Source: CAVSWT01 sp963775245 (GTDB taxonomy: Bacteria; Bacteroidota; Ignavibacteria; Ignavibacteriales; Ignavibacteriaceae). From it: a stretch of DNA of 64,000 bases. The translations under genes and the position numbers were made by a program. Positions within the stretch are counted from its first letter, which is position 1. Every line of letters starts with the position of its first letter. The stretch covers positions 124,001 through 188,000 of the forward strand of contig CAVZID010000015.1 in the NCBI GenBank assembly GCA_963775245.1, given 5' to 3'. Below are positions 28,901-38,951 of this stretch, piece after piece. Below the pieces are notes generated by a model. It did no database searches, was not told the DNA's origin, and saw only the letters and a program-made list of their open reading frames with translations.

Positions 28901-29600
28901 TTTCAGTAATACTTATAACGATACTTCAAATAGTCTGGCAGATGCAGTTGGCGCAAGCAATGCATTTTTAAGAAAAGTTACAAACTTTAAAGTTTATAAT
29001 GTTACCAATCCCTTAAAACCAATTCAAATTCAATATGGATATACAGAAACAACTTTCAAAAAATTAGATACACTCTCGGCACTTGATCAAGTATTTTTAT
29101 CTGATTCGGCAGGGAAAGAACTTTCATGGGTAGTTTTATTCACTGGAAGTGATTCCTCCAATATCCCTAAAGGCGGTGATACACTTACACTTTCATTTTA
29201 CAAACCATTTTCTTCATTGGATGAATTTAGTTTTACCACAAGCGCTCCTTCAGTTGATCAAAATGAAGTTAAAACAGATTTAAATAAAATAAAGGCGGTT
29301 CCTAATCCTTATGTAATTACAAATATTTTTGAACAACCATTGCCTACCAATGTACGAGGCAGAGGCGAAAGAGTGATTTACTTTACTCATCTACCTCCAA
29401 ATTGTACAATTCACATTTATACTTCTTCCGGCGATGAAGTAAAAACATTAGAACAAAATGGAAATATAAATGACGGAACGGTTTCTTGGGATTTAAGATC
29501 GAAAGAAGGGCTTGATATTTCTTACGGAGTTTATTTTTACGTTGTTGAAGTGCCGGGATTGAGTGATAAGAAAATTGGCAAACTAGCTATTATAAAGTAA
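25956..29600 (+). CDS. Large exported protein with FN3, DGIDN motifs and FlgD-like C-terminus
   Basis: A 1214-aa exported protein, signal peptide ASIFLVAAIILLSNDFTIAQ. ATGs at 25956 and 25968 are both possible starts. Acidic calcium-binding-like motifs recur (NPYDGIDNDGDN, NAYDGIDNNLNGIIDEN, DDGIDNNSNW). A fibronectin type III-like domain starts near residue 672 (PDKPTLTAVPGNGQVTLYWD). The last 100 residues form a FlgD-Ig/T9SS-type module: KAVPNPYVITN, IYTSSGDEVKTL, GVYFYVVEVPG. It starts 17 bases after the TonB receptor gene and precedes the PorV-like gene by 18, so it is one operon. It may be a cell-surface partner of the receptor; no enzymatic motif seen. Confidence 0.75.
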   Translation: MVNIMKIVKASIFLVAAIILLSNDFTIAQGKRVTDRGSYVYRKIGIHRGNQVRTIFNNYGVIAQPGTQGPQGAWKYDADGYVGDVSPLIGIKLPIKDYNNDGKKDTVVEVVITPVERPGGGNSNGLNGNFGGFDPIPGFANAALNKLGEGVAMSHLPETWPTLWPDHPDWTYSANPINNGGETITPSVDWNGYFGRAQFNADQESYYWMDDNEDAKMYKLYGFTPDSTDPNRLGQALQVSVRGMQWSSFLAQNVIFWLYNIKNDGTTTYDQATFGTLVGTYVGAQGDEYNDDASFFDVRQSITYSWDIEPGKGYEYIRPQANPQWQPNPFAVGYIAYAFLESPGNPYDGIDNDGDNSKFSGNAPYFTSQDFQPRTIKSGDKLILIDKTTFKRTSFTMPNDTVTVYSMGVPFFLEPNKTSLVEGNIDASGNVNPNAYDGIDNNLNGIIDENYIVDYRQYKKSPQNVVLIDTLNPIQHKDYINGVGVNDKMIDEARDDGIDNNSNWNSLTDDVGLDGKTGTGDFGENDGKPTSGWQKPGVVSGNSDGKINIYGLEDTGEPGEPNIDNTDVDESDQIGLTSFQYFVPAGAINMADQRDMWKRMTPGYFDVPKSVVNNTATRGEDGDFIFATGYFPLLPGETQRFSLALAYGDNLAGVIKTKKIAQVIYNSNYNFPRPPDKPTLTAVPGNGQVTLYWDRVAEHTIDKTTKQVEFEGYKIYKGTDPDFSDALEISDGSGSKVFYKPIYQCDLADGITGYFSSSPELYELTNGAPYYLGDDSGIQNFYVDKDVTNGQTYYYAVVAYTRGQSSLDIFPTENTHFVSKDATGKITTDINTADVIPNAPVLGYVPPKSGEQLSRNSGISTSTPYFEVVDPTRIKDSTFTLTFNDSLVNGIRVAYSYNIKNAGTGNYLIKNSKLLPSNGVVVDGVRLSIDTTYQAANAIGMDTTQSGWNVKSKLNLSPAPSVVNYPDLKLKGIRVPKTYKFVFSNTYNDTSNSLADAVGASNAFLRKVTNFKVYNVTNPLKPIQIQYGYTETTFKKLDTLSALDQVFLSDSAGKELSWVVLFTGSDSSNIPKGGDTLTLSFYKPFSSLDEFSFTTSAPSVDQNEVKTDLNKIKAVPNPYVITNIFEQPLPTNVRGRGERVIYFTHLPPNCTIHIYTSSGDEVKTLEQNGNINDGTVSWDLRSKEGLDISYGVYFYVVEVPGLSDKKIGKLAIIK

Positions 29601-29630
29601 GGCAAACTCGAGATTGAAATGGAGACAAAA

Positions 29631-30638
29631 ATGAAAAAAATATTTACTGTTTTATTAATGTCAATAGGAATTACTATTACATTGATGTCTCAAACTAAGG
29701 TTGGAACAACATCTGCCAACTTTCTTACAATTCCGGTAGGCCCACGGGCATCAGCAATGGGCGGTGCTTTTGTGGCTGAAGCTAACGATGTGTATGCTGC
29801 TTATTGGAATCCCGGGGGATTATCAAGAGTTGGTAGGACAGAATTCTCGGCCGCATTTTCTCAATGGATTGCCGGAACAAAGCTAAACTGGTTTGGCTTA
29901 AATTATTCCTTAGGTGAAAATGATGCTGTTGCATTGAGCATTAACCAGCTTGATTATGGTGAAGAAGAAATTACCACAGCAACCCAACCAGATGGCACTG
30001 GCGAAAGATGGTCGGCTTCTGATCTGGCTCTTTCACTTTCTTATGCAAGAAATTTAACTGACCGGTTTTCTATTGGCGGATCTGTTAAATATATAAATCA
30101 AAAAATTTGGAATGAATCTGCTTCAGCATTTGCTTTAGATGTTGGTTTATTATTTTATACTGAATTACCTAATCTTAGAATTGGTATGAACATATCAAAT
30201 TTTGGAACTGAAATGAAATTGGCAGGCAAAGATTTATTGCAGCCTGTTGATATTGATCCAGCACATGCAGGGAATAATTCAAATATTGCTTCTGATTTAT
30301 CTACTGATTCATGGTCGCTGCCGTTAGTATTCTCAGTTGGTGTGGGTTATGATTTTATTAATTCAGAAACATGGAGATTTGGAATTGAGACTGATGCTGT
30401 ATATCCCAGTAATCAATCCGGTTATGCAAATATTGGTGGTGAATTTGTTTGGAATAATATGGTATTTCTAAGAGGTGGTTTTAATTCATTAGGTAAAGCA
30501 AGCAGGCAAGGTGGGTTATCTGCCGGGATCGGAATAAATTATGACTTTAATGGTTTTTTTACAAAGCTTGATTATAGCTATACTGACTTCGGAATATTTA
30601 GCAGTATACAAAGAGTTGGATTTACAATTGGATTGTAA
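29631..30638 (+). CDS. PorV/PorQ-family outer-membrane beta-barrel protein
   Basis: About 335 aa. Following the signal peptide (IFTVLLMSIGITITLMSQ) the protein has the UPF0164/PorV signature TIPVGPRASAMGGAFVA and YAAYWNPGGLSRV, then alternating barrel strands, ending SIQRVGFTIGL with a terminal hydrophobic strand. PorV-like proteins act in type IX secretion as outer-membrane shuttle or attachment factors. An ATG at 29619 is in frame, but its own GGAG places the ribosome site before the ATG at 29631, which I use. It is followed by a T9SS-tailed cargo gene, which supports a role in export. Confidence 0.88.
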   Translation: MKKIFTVLLMSIGITITLMSQTKVGTTSANFLTIPVGPRASAMGGAFVAEANDVYAAYWNPGGLSRVGRTEFSAAFSQWIAGTKLNWFGLNYSLGENDAVALSINQLDYGEEEITTATQPDGTGERWSASDLALSLSYARNLTDRFSIGGSVKYINQKIWNESASAFALDVGLLFYTELPNLRIGMNISNFGTEMKLAGKDLLQPVDIDPAHAGNNSNIASDLSTDSWSLPLVFSVGVGYDFINSETWRFGIETDAVYPSNQSGYANIGGEFVWNNMVFLRGGFNSLGKASRQGGLSAGIGINYDFNGFFTKLDYSYTDFGIFSSIQRVGFTIGL

Positions 30639-30691
30639 TCTATATAAGGAACATTAATTAAATTTACTAATTCACAAAAAAGGAGTACGTT

Positions 30692-32236
30692 ATGAAGAAA
30701 ATGTTGTTTACATTCTTCCTCGCTTTCTTAGCAATGAATGTATTTGGTCAGGTGAAAGTTACCTTTAGAGCCAATATGGCTGTTCAAATTGAAAAAGGAA
30801 ATTTCACAATTGGAACCGATACAGTAGAAGTTAGAGGTTCTTTCCAAAAGGCTGCAGAAGAAGATACAGCTGATTGGTATGGTTTTGCTTTTACCATGAC
30901 AAAAGGTGCAACTGATTCAATTTATTCTGCAGATGCAACTTTTGCTGATTCACTAATTGGAAAATCATATGACTATAAACTAGTTATCAACGGCGGAGGA
31001 TGGGAAGGTAGTGACAATAGGCCATTTACAGTTCCAACAAAAGATTCTATTCTTGATGTAGTTTATTATAATAATGAAACTATGGTAGCATCTGAAATAA
31101 AAAATACAGTTACTTTCCAGGCAGATATGAGCACCTACCTCGGTACTGCACCCGGTCAATTTGATCCTTCAAAAGATTCGTTAGTTATATTAGGATTAAG
31201 TAACTGGGGCGGCTACGCTGTAACAAAAGTAGAAGGAGATAGAACATTACATCCTTCATTAAATAATCCTGCAATTTATAAATCAACTTTAGTTATTTAC
31301 GGACCTGCCGGTGATTCCACAGCTTGGAAATTAAAAGCATATCCTGATGACAATTTTGGAAATGGCGGCGGTTATGAGTTAGGAGATAACAGATGGTATT
31401 ATTTCACAAGCGATACAGTTAATACAGTTGTACTGGATCCAGTGGTTCCAAATTTAATTATCTTTGCTGGGGACATTGCTAATTCGGTTGATATACTATT
31501 CCAGGTTAATGTAACCAACGCTGTTGATTTCCATAATAAAATGTCAATTGATCCTTCAACTGTTTCATTTGTCGGATTAAAAGGCGGGATAAAACCGATT
31601 GGTAACTGGGCAGGTACATGGTCATATAGTGATACAGTAGATGCCCCAACTTATGTTGATACAATTTCTACTCTTAAAGTGTTAAATGATGATGGAGTCA
31701 ACGGCGATAAAGTTGCTGGCGATAACATTTGGTCGTTAATGAAAACAATGCCTGCCGGTACACCTGCCGGAACATTTGAATTTAAATTTGCTTTGGCATA
31801 TCCAGGCGTTGACACAGTTAACGGCGGCAGCAATTATCTTGACAATGAGATGGGATTTGGCATTAACCATAATATATTATTAAAAGATGGGCCTGAAATC
31901 GATGTAATGTATATTTTTGGCACGCAAGACCCAGTAGTGGTTGGTGTTAGTAAAAATGATAAATATATTCCTGGCACTTATTCACTAAGTCAAAATTATC
32001 CAAATCCTTTTAACCCTTCAACAGCAATTAAGTTTTCTATACCAAAAGCACAGCATGTAACTTTGAAGGTTTTCAATTTGCTCGGCCAGGAAGTTGCTAC
32101 GTTGATTAATAAACAGCAAGAAGCAGGGAACTACACTGCAACATTTGATGCAAGTAAACTAGCAAGTGGTGTATATATTTATAGCTTACAAGCTGGTACG
32201 TTTAATTCAACTAAGAAAATGATTTTAATTAAATAA
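30692..32236 (+). CDS. T9SS-exported protein with starch-binding-like domains
   Basis: A 514-aa secreted protein. Signal peptide MLFTFFLAFLAMNVFG. Two or three beta-sandwich repeats begin KVTFRANMAV (residue 22) and NTVTFQADMSTYLG (residue 148); the first contains YKLVINGGGWEG and NRPFTVP, close to the carbohydrate-binding edge of CBM20 starch-binding domains. A NGDKVAGDNIWSL segment follows. The last 80 residues are a type A T9SS sorting domain: SLSQNYPNPFNPSTAIKFSI, LKVFNLLGQEVATL, ASGVYIYSLQAG. AGGAG precedes the ATG. With the upstream receptor and PorV-like gene it suggests extracellular glycan binding or use. Confidence 0.85.
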   Translation: MKKMLFTFFLAFLAMNVFGQVKVTFRANMAVQIEKGNFTIGTDTVEVRGSFQKAAEEDTADWYGFAFTMTKGATDSIYSADATFADSLIGKSYDYKLVINGGGWEGSDNRPFTVPTKDSILDVVYYNNETMVASEIKNTVTFQADMSTYLGTAPGQFDPSKDSLVILGLSNWGGYAVTKVEGDRTLHPSLNNPAIYKSTLVIYGPAGDSTAWKLKAYPDDNFGNGGGYELGDNRWYYFTSDTVNTVVLDPVVPNLIIFAGDIANSVDILFQVNVTNAVDFHNKMSIDPSTVSFVGLKGGIKPIGNWAGTWSYSDTVDAPTYVDTISTLKVLNDDGVNGDKVAGDNIWSLMKTMPAGTPAGTFEFKFALAYPGVDTVNGGSNYLDNEMGFGINHNILLKDGPEIDVMYIFGTQDPVVVGVSKNDKYIPGTYSLSQNYPNPFNPSTAIKFSIPKAQHVTLKVFNLLGQEVATLINKQQEAGNYTATFDASKLASGVYIYSLQAGTFNSTKKMILIK

Positions 32237-32259
32237 TTTTTCTTAGTGCTCACGTTATT

Positions 32260-32290
32260 AAGCCGGTCTGAAATAGGCCGGCTTTTTTTT
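32260..32290 (+). terminator. Rho-independent terminator
   Basis: AAGCCGGTC and GGCCGGCTT form a strong stem of eight or nine pairs around the loop TGAAATA, followed by eight T residues. It ends the export/uptake operon 24 bases after the T9SS cargo gene stop. Confidence 0.9.
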
Positions 32291-32348
32291 ATAATTGCGA
32301 ATTAATGATAGTGTTTTAAGAGTTATATTTTAGTTAGGATGTTCAATT

Positions 32349-34260
32349 TTATTTTGAAGAGTTTATTAAATTATTATAAAAAATTTGAGCTGGCTTATAA
32401 TTCGGAGATAATTGTAAACATCTTTTTAATGCTGATATAGTATTTTCATTCTGCTTTAGATTAAAATAAGCGCCTGCGAGATTGTACCATACCTGGGGAT
32501 CATCATCTTTAAATTTTAATGACTCTGTTAAATAAGAAACTGCACCTTTGAAATTATTTCCACTAAGAGCAATTTGACCCAGCCATTTTAAAGTAAAACT
32601 CGATGGCCTTATTTTATTTAATCTTTCAAGGTATGGCATAGCATTGTCGAATAAATTATTTGCAATCAATTTTTTTGTAATATATTCGTAAGGTTCCGTG
32701 TCATACTGACGTTCAGCTATAATAGCATTAATTTCTCTTTTAAAATTATTGACATTATGTTTTTCCCAGAACCATTCAGCAATTTTTGCATGAGCCTTTT
32801 CCCAGGTAATTTGTTTTAGCAATGTTTCTTTTGCGGTTGAATCAATGATATTTAGTGGTTTGTAATTTTCAATTAAGAATCCATCCGATCCCCTTTGAAT
32901 AAAAGGATAATTTCCTGTCAACCTTTTTATTTCAATATCTCCAATTACTGAATCAAGCTGGGTAAGAGGATAATTGTAATTTAAAATACTGTCTTGACTA
33001 TTAATCGATATATTTTCTGGATTTGGGGGAAGTAATTTATCTGCTTTCATTTCTTGATAAAAAGATTCTGCAATAATTTTATACCCGGTTAGATTAGGAT
33101 GTAAATGATCCACTGTTAAATTATAACCGAGAATTCCATCAGGGCTATCAGTATTTAAAATAGAGTCTATATCAATCACCGGGTCTCCATATTTTTTGCC
33201 TAGTTGAAATATTATTGTATTCATTTTAGATGGAGCTCTAAACCGTAATTCATCTAGATCCTTTGCTACAATAAATAATTTCCTGGCTTTTAATGTATCT
33301 CGTTCGGTTAAAAATCTTTGTGCAGTATAATAGATACTATCTGCTGATGGAATGTTTTTTCCTTTATGGGAGATGAATGGTTTTAAGTCTTTAATATTGC
33401 TTGCTAATGTTCCCATAATAACATGAATATTTTCATCTTTAAACATTTTTAAAATGTCAGACATATTCCCTTTAAATTGCTCCAATCCTTCTTGATAATT
33501 TTTTGAATTAAGTGGAATCAAAGATTTTCCAATCATTTTTTCCATCAAAGTACTTTTATCATCACCGGCTTTTTTAGATTTAAATATTCCTGCTATATCA
33601 TGAAGTATGTTATTAACAAGCTGTACTGGTTTTAAAATCTTGCAGCCAAATATAAAAGTTATTTAATCTTCTAGAGGCTGCAAAAGAATATGAAGAGCCC
33701 ACACCTAAAGCGCCATAGTATTCATTGTGTCCGGCATAAATTAATACTAAGTCGGGCTTTTGTTTAATTATGTCAGGTGTAAAATCACGCAAAGTGTAAC
33801 TGTTAATTGCTGACATTCCGCAATTCATTACTTCAATATTTTTGTTTGGAAATAATAGTTGCAATCTTCTTTTTAAATCTCTTGGGAATGAGGCATTCGG
33901 AATATACGGATAACCTTCGGCAGTGCTTCCACCTAAAACAAAAATTCTAAATGAATTTGGTTTTTTAACAGCATCTATTGCATCAGGCACTGGTGTTGGG
34001 GGATGTTCAATATTGCTAAAATATTTTTTGCATATATTAGGGTTGATATACAATTTATCAGGAAATCTTTTTGACAACGGAACAAAAAGTGTATAATCAT
34101 TTCCGTAATTTATTGTTCGTAAGAAAACTTCTAATAAAACAATAAACAAAATCGGCAACAGTACTAAAATAAAATAAAACCATCTTGGGGTAGGTTTGTT
34201 TTTTATATCTAGATTCTTTTCGCTTTTTTTATGAAATGATTTGGAGGTGTGTTTAGACAT
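32349..34260 (-). pseudogene. SGNH/GDSL hydrolase with TPR tail, frameshifted
   Basis: The first frame (34260-33613) has a membrane anchor at residues 27-47 (WFYFILVLLPILFIVLL) and the SGNH blocks FVLGGSTAEGYPY (Ser), VMNCGMSAINSY (Gly) and LIYAGHNEYYG (Asn). An extra base in the GG at 33628 breaks it; the frame resumes LVNNILHDIAGIF and continues as the ORF ending at 32349, which has LTVDHLHPNLTGY with the catalytic Asp-x-x-His, then TPR units near the C-terminus (VWYNLAGAYFNLKQNE). Joined length is about 636 aa. Such proteins act on esters of surface polymers. It is convergent with the T9SS cargo gene. Confidence 0.85.
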
Positions 34261-34502
34261 TACTATTTCAATTTATATAAAAACATTTCCGGCAAATATA
34301 TCAAATGCTCAATAAAAAATTAATAGAGAATAATCTATATTAAATAGATAAGATATTTAAGCCTTTTTGCCCTAAAAATAAGCTTGTGGCATCAATTTTC
34401 ACTTTCATTTCTATACTGTCTTTTGGTAAATTTATACTTAATTTTTAATTTAAAATGGCCAACTTCAATAACCTGTTTGCATATAAACTATCCATCTAAA
34501 TC

Positions 34503-36339
34503 ATGAAAAATCTTTCCATAATATTAATTGTTTTTTTACTTAGCTGCTCATTATCCGCTCAAGATTTAAATGATAAACCCGTCGCTACAGTGGGTAACAC
34601 GACAATATCTTCTTCTGAATTTTTACAAAGATATGAATTTACTCCGCTGTTTAGAAAAAACATAAAACGAATGACCGAAGCATTAAAGGTTGAATTCCTT
34701 TATTCATTAATTGCTGAAAAATTATGGGCGCTTCAAGCAAAAGATATGGGCTATGATACAACAAACGTAATTAAGTTCATAACTAATAGATTTAAAAAAA
34801 ATGTTTGTTAGGGATGAACTTTACCGGCGAGAAATAAAAGACAAGGCGACTGTAAGTGATCTGGATTTAGTTAGAGATTATCATCGTTATAATACAAAGC
34901 TTCAAGTAAATTTTTTGGCAGCAGATACTCGAGAAGAAATCGATAAGCTTTATGGATTATTAAAAGCCGGAATACCTTTCGATTCTGTTTTAGCAGTGCG
35001 GCCGGAAGCATCGGAACAAGTTGAACCGGAAGATATAGTATTCGGACAAATGGATGAAACTATTGAAGATTCTCTTTATAAATTAAAAATAGGGCAATAT
35101 ACTTCACCAATATATACACCTGATGGCTGGTATATTTTTAAATTAAAAAATAAAATTGTGCAGGCAATTTCAGGTTCTCAAGATGAGGTTACAAAAGCTG
35201 TAAGAAACACAATTAAAGCGCGAAGAGAGCTTAAATTATATCGCCATTATTATCAGAAATTCTTTAAAGGCAAAAAAGTCTCTGCAAATGCTGAATTGCT
35301 TAGAAGTCTTTCAAGGAAATTATCCAATATACTTTCTTATAAAAAGGAACATTTAAAAATAAAGGATGGTGATCCCGTTTATATTGATGTGAATGATGTT
35401 TTGAAAATGGAAAATGAATTTGGGACAGATAGTCTGAAAATGCCTTTAATTGATTTTGAGGAAGATCCTATTACACTTAAAGAATTTATTGAAGATCTTT
35501 CTTTCGATGGATTCATGTCAAAGAAAGTAGATTTAATGTCAGTTGCTTCAGCATTAAATGCAAAAACAAAAACAGAAATTGAGCATGAGTTTTTAGCTCG
35601 TCAGGGATTAAAGGAGGGATTGGATAAGCTTCCTCAAGTTCAAAAAGATATTGAGATGTGGAAAGAAAATTATCTTGCTCAAGCACTTCAAAGCAAATTT
35701 CTTGATTCAGCAAAAGTATCGGATAAAGAAGTTTATAATTATTATAAAAGATTTAATAAAGATGAAGATTATCCTGAAGAAGTTAATATTGTTGAGGTAT
35801 TAACGGACAGCAGTCAGATTGTTGAAAAAGTTTTGAATGCTTTAAAAAACGGTGAAGATATTAAAAAACTCGCCCTTAAGTATACTCAGCGATCCTGGAC
35901 AAAAAAGAATAGCGGGGAGTTTGGTTATTTTCCGGTAACTAAATATGGAGATATTGGTAAAATAGCAGCAACAATGAAAGTGGGTGATTTTTATGGCCCG
36001 TTAAAAGTGCCTGAAGGTTATTCAATATTTAAGCTAATTGGAAAGAGAAAAGCTAAAACGGAATTGGCTCAACCTTTTGATAAAGTTAAAGATGATTTGC
36101 GTGACGAACTCGCCTATAAAAAAGAGAAAAAAGCAATTACGGATTATACTTCACAGCTTGCACGTAAATTCGGTATTGATATTAATGGCCAGGTCCTTCG
36201 GTCAATAAAAGTAACTAATCTTAATGCCTTTGGGTTCAGATTCCTTGGGTTTGGAGGTAAGATTACTGCGGCTCCAATGATGATGCCTAATGTTGATTGG
36301 GTTGATGAATATATTAAGAGTCAAAATATTACTCCATAA
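34503..36339 (+). pseudogene. PpiC-type peptidyl-prolyl isomerase (foldase), frameshifted
   Basis: A signal-bearing foldase of about 611 aa when joined. The first frame (34503-34811) has a signal (LSIILIVFLLSCSLSAQ) and the SurA-like start PVATVGNTTISSSEFLQRY. The run of eight A residues at 34794-34801 shifts the frame; with seven the sequence continues MFVRDELYRREI and on to 36339. Two parvulin-like regions can be seen, about residues 130-215 (DEIVFGQMDETIEDSLYKL-like, GQYTSPIYTPDGWYIFKL) and 435-520 (FGYFPVTKYGDIG, GPLKVPEGYSIFKLIG). It is likely a periplasmic chaperone for outer-membrane or secreted proteins. Confidence 0.85.
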
Positions 36340-36436
36340 TCTTTTCGTAAAAAATTTTTAATTAAATTTTAGTTTATTATAATTATATTTAATTCAACTC
36401 TTTTTTATTATCACTAAAATTAAATTAGAATAGAAA

Positions 36437-38255
36437 ATGTTCATTCTTGGTATCTCCGCTTTTTATCATGATAGCGCCGCCTGTCATTGTTAAGGATGGT
36501 GAAATAGTTGCTGCTGCACAGGAAGAAAGATTTACCCGTAAAAAACATGACCATAACTTTCCATCAAACGCAATTAAATACTGTTTAAGTGAAGCTAATA
36601 TTGACGGGAAGTCTTTGGACCTAGTTGCATTTTATGATAAGCCATTTTTAAAGTTTGAAAGATTGTTGGAGACTTATCTTTCGTATGCGCCAATCGGAAT
36701 TAAATCCTTCATTAAAGCTATGCCTTTGTGGTTAAAAGAAAAACTATGGATGAAAGAGTTTATTAAAGATGAACTAAGTTATGAAGGCAAAATAATTTTT
36801 CCTGAACATCATCATTCGCATGCTGCTTCTGCATTTTATCCATCACCTTTTGATGAAGCTGCTATTTTAACTATGGATGGAGTAGGAGAGTGGACAACTA
36901 CAAGTTTTGGTATCGGCAAACAAAATAATATTGATCTTCATGCCGATATAAAATTTCCCCATTCACTTGGCTTGCTTTATTCTGCTTTTACTTATTATAC
37001 AGGCTTTAAAGTCAACTCCGGCGAATATAAAGTAATGGGCCTTGCTCCTTATGGAGAGCCAAAGTATAAAGATTTAATTCTTAAAGAATTAATTGATGTG
37101 AAAGATGACGGTTCATTCATGATGAATATGGAATATTTTAATTACTGCGCCGGTTTAACTATGACAAATGAAAAATTCCATAAACTGTTTAACGGTAAGC
37201 CGCGTAAACCGGAATCCAAATTAACACAAAAAGAAATGGATCTTGCTCGTTCGGTTCAAGAGGTAACAGAAGAAATTGTTTTAAAGTTGGGTAATCATGT
37301 TTACAAAGAAACAAAAATGAAAAATCTTACGCTTGCCGGCGGAGTTGCATTAAACTGTGTGGCAAACGGCAGACTGTTGCGAGAAGGTCCATTTGATAAT
37401 ATTTGGATTCAGCCTGCAGCCGGAGATGCCGGTGGTGCTCTCGGCGCAGCTTTAATTGGATGGTATGAATATTTTGAAAAAGAAAGAATTGTTAATGAAG
37501 ATTCTGATTCACAAAAAGGTTCTTATATTGGCCCTGAATTTAAAGAAGATGAAATTTTAACTTTCTTAAATAAAAATGAAATTGCATTTCAAAAACTTTC
37601 AGAAAATGAGTTGATAGAAACAGTTGCTGATCTTATAAATGAAGAAAATGTTATCGGCTGGTTTAACGGGAGAATGGAATTCGGCCCGCGTGCTTTAGGT
37701 GCAAGATCAATTTTAGGAGATGCACGTTCAAAAAAAATGCAATCGGTGATGAATTTAAAAATAAAATTCCGTGAAAGTTTTCGACCCTTTGCACCTTCAA
37801 TACTTGGAGAAAAAGTATCGGAATATTTTGATATAAATTGTGCAAGTCCATATATGCTTTTAGTTGCCGATGTAAAAAAAGAAAAGCAGCTAAAAATGAG
37901 CGATGATGAAAAAAAGTTATTCGGTATAGAAAAATTAAATATTGTTCGTTCCGATATTCCGGCAGTTACTCATGTGGATTACTCAGCAAGGATTCAAACA
38001 GTTCATAAAGATACAAATCCTCTTTATTATAAATTGATAAAAAGATTTGATGAAAAATATGGAAGTGCAGTTTTAATTAATACATCATTCAATGTTCGCG
38101 GTGAGCCAATTGTATGTACCCCTGAAGATGCTTATAAATGTTTTATGCGCACAAAAATGGATTGCCTGGTTTTGGGTAATTATATTCTTTATAAAAAAGA
38201 ACAATCTCCATTGGTTAATGACACTGATTGGAAAAAAGAATTTGAATTGGATTAA
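36437..38255 (+). CDS. Carbamoyltransferase (NodU/CmcH/TobZ family), frameshift near the start
   Basis: The natural start is the ATG at 36437, giving MFILGISAFYHDSAAC, the standard family N-terminus. An extra C at 36485 breaks the frame; removing it restores IVKDGEIVAAAQEERF, and the rest is intact to 38255 (about 605 aa). Conserved blocks: EERFTRKKHDHNFP, HHHSHAASAFYPSP, MDGVGEW, LAGGVALNCVANG, and in the YrdC-like C-terminal domain FGPRALGARSILGD and FRPFAPS. The enzyme transfers carbamoyl phosphate to a hydroxyl of a sugar or natural product through carbamoyl-AMP. SxtJ-like and DUF5989 genes follow directly, a recurring three-gene module whose product is not known. Confidence 0.92.
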
Positions 38256-38258
38256 AAA

Positions 38259-38675
38259 ATGTTAATTGATGAAATAAAAAATATAAAAGAGTCAAAATCA
38301 GATTTAAGAAAGTTTGGTTTAACAGTTGGGATAGCTTTAGCTCTGCTTGGAACTGCTTTATTGCTCTTTCACAAACCAAGCTATTTATATTTTATTATTC
38401 CCGGCGTCTTATTAATAATTTTAGGTTTAACAATACCTCAAATTCTTCGTCCGTTAAATAAGGTCTGGATGGCACTTGCACTAATAATGGGCTGGATAAT
38501 GACACGTGTTATTTTGTCCATTTTATTTTATCTTGGGCTTACGACTATTTCATTTCTTGCTAAATTATTCGGGAAGAAATTTTTAGAATTAAAAATGGAT
38601 AGATCGAAAGAAACTTATTGGGTTAAAAGGGAAATTAATAAAGTTACTCCCGCAGATCTTGAAAGGCAATTTTAA
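38259..38675 (+). CDS. SxtJ-family membrane protein
   Basis: A 138-aa protein with three or four membrane helices (about residues 22-40, 43-60, 69-92, with WMALALIMGWIMTRVILSIL most typical). The family is named after a gene of the saxitoxin cluster and is usually found next to NodU-type carbamoyltransferases, as here, with three bases between the genes. The C-terminal segment DRSKETYWVKRE is also typical. The biochemical function is unknown. Confidence 0.82.
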   Translation: MLIDEIKNIKESKSDLRKFGLTVGIALALLGTALLLFHKPSYLYFIIPGVLLIILGLTIPQILRPLNKVWMALALIMGWIMTRVILSILFYLGLTTISFLAKLFGKKFLELKMDRSKETYWVKREINKVTPADLERQF

Positions 38676-38688
38676 TTAAGAGGTTAAT

Positions 38689-38847
38689 ATGGGAAAAATG
38701 TCAATCTTATCAGAACTTTGGCAGTTCCTTAAAGTTAGAAAAAAATGGTGGCTTGCACCGATTCTTGTTTTTCTTTTATTGTTAAGTGTATTAATAATCG
38801 TAACACAAGGCTCAGCTTTGGCACCGTTTATCTATGCTTTGTTTTAA
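38689..38847 (+). CDS. DUF5989 small membrane protein
   Basis: A 52-aa protein read directly from the sequence. It opens MGKMSILSELWQFLKVRKKW and has one membrane helix (WLAPILVFLLLLSVLIIV), ending GSALAPFIYALF, a pattern I recognise from DUF5989 proteins that follow carbamoyltransferase and SxtJ genes. GAGG precedes the ATG. Its stop lies 36 bases before a hairpin terminator, so it ends the three-gene unit. Confidence 0.8.
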   Translation: MGKMSILSELWQFLKVRKKWWLAPILVFLLLLSVLIIVTQGSALAPFIYALF

Positions 38848-38883
38848 TTTTATTAAAATATACTATATAAACCATGCAGGTAT

Positions 38884-38912
38884 AAACCCGATTTCTTTAA
38901 GAAACCGGGTTT
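38884..38912 (+). terminator. Probable hairpin terminator
   Basis: AAACCCG at 38884-38890 pairs with CGGGTTT at 38906-38912, and TTTC/GAAA extends the stem inside. The T tract after it is weak (TTATTGGG). It follows the carbamoyltransferase-SxtJ-DUF5989 unit. Confidence 0.6.
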
Positions 38913-38951
38913 ATTGGGTGTTACTCAGAAGAGAAATCATTAAGTAAGTCC

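Noticed and set aside
34794..34801. Programmed frameshift or phase variation at the A8 run in the PpiC gene
   Set aside because: Ten other genes have similar one-base shifts, several not at homopolymers, so assembly error explains all of them more simply; no downstream stimulatory structure is visible.
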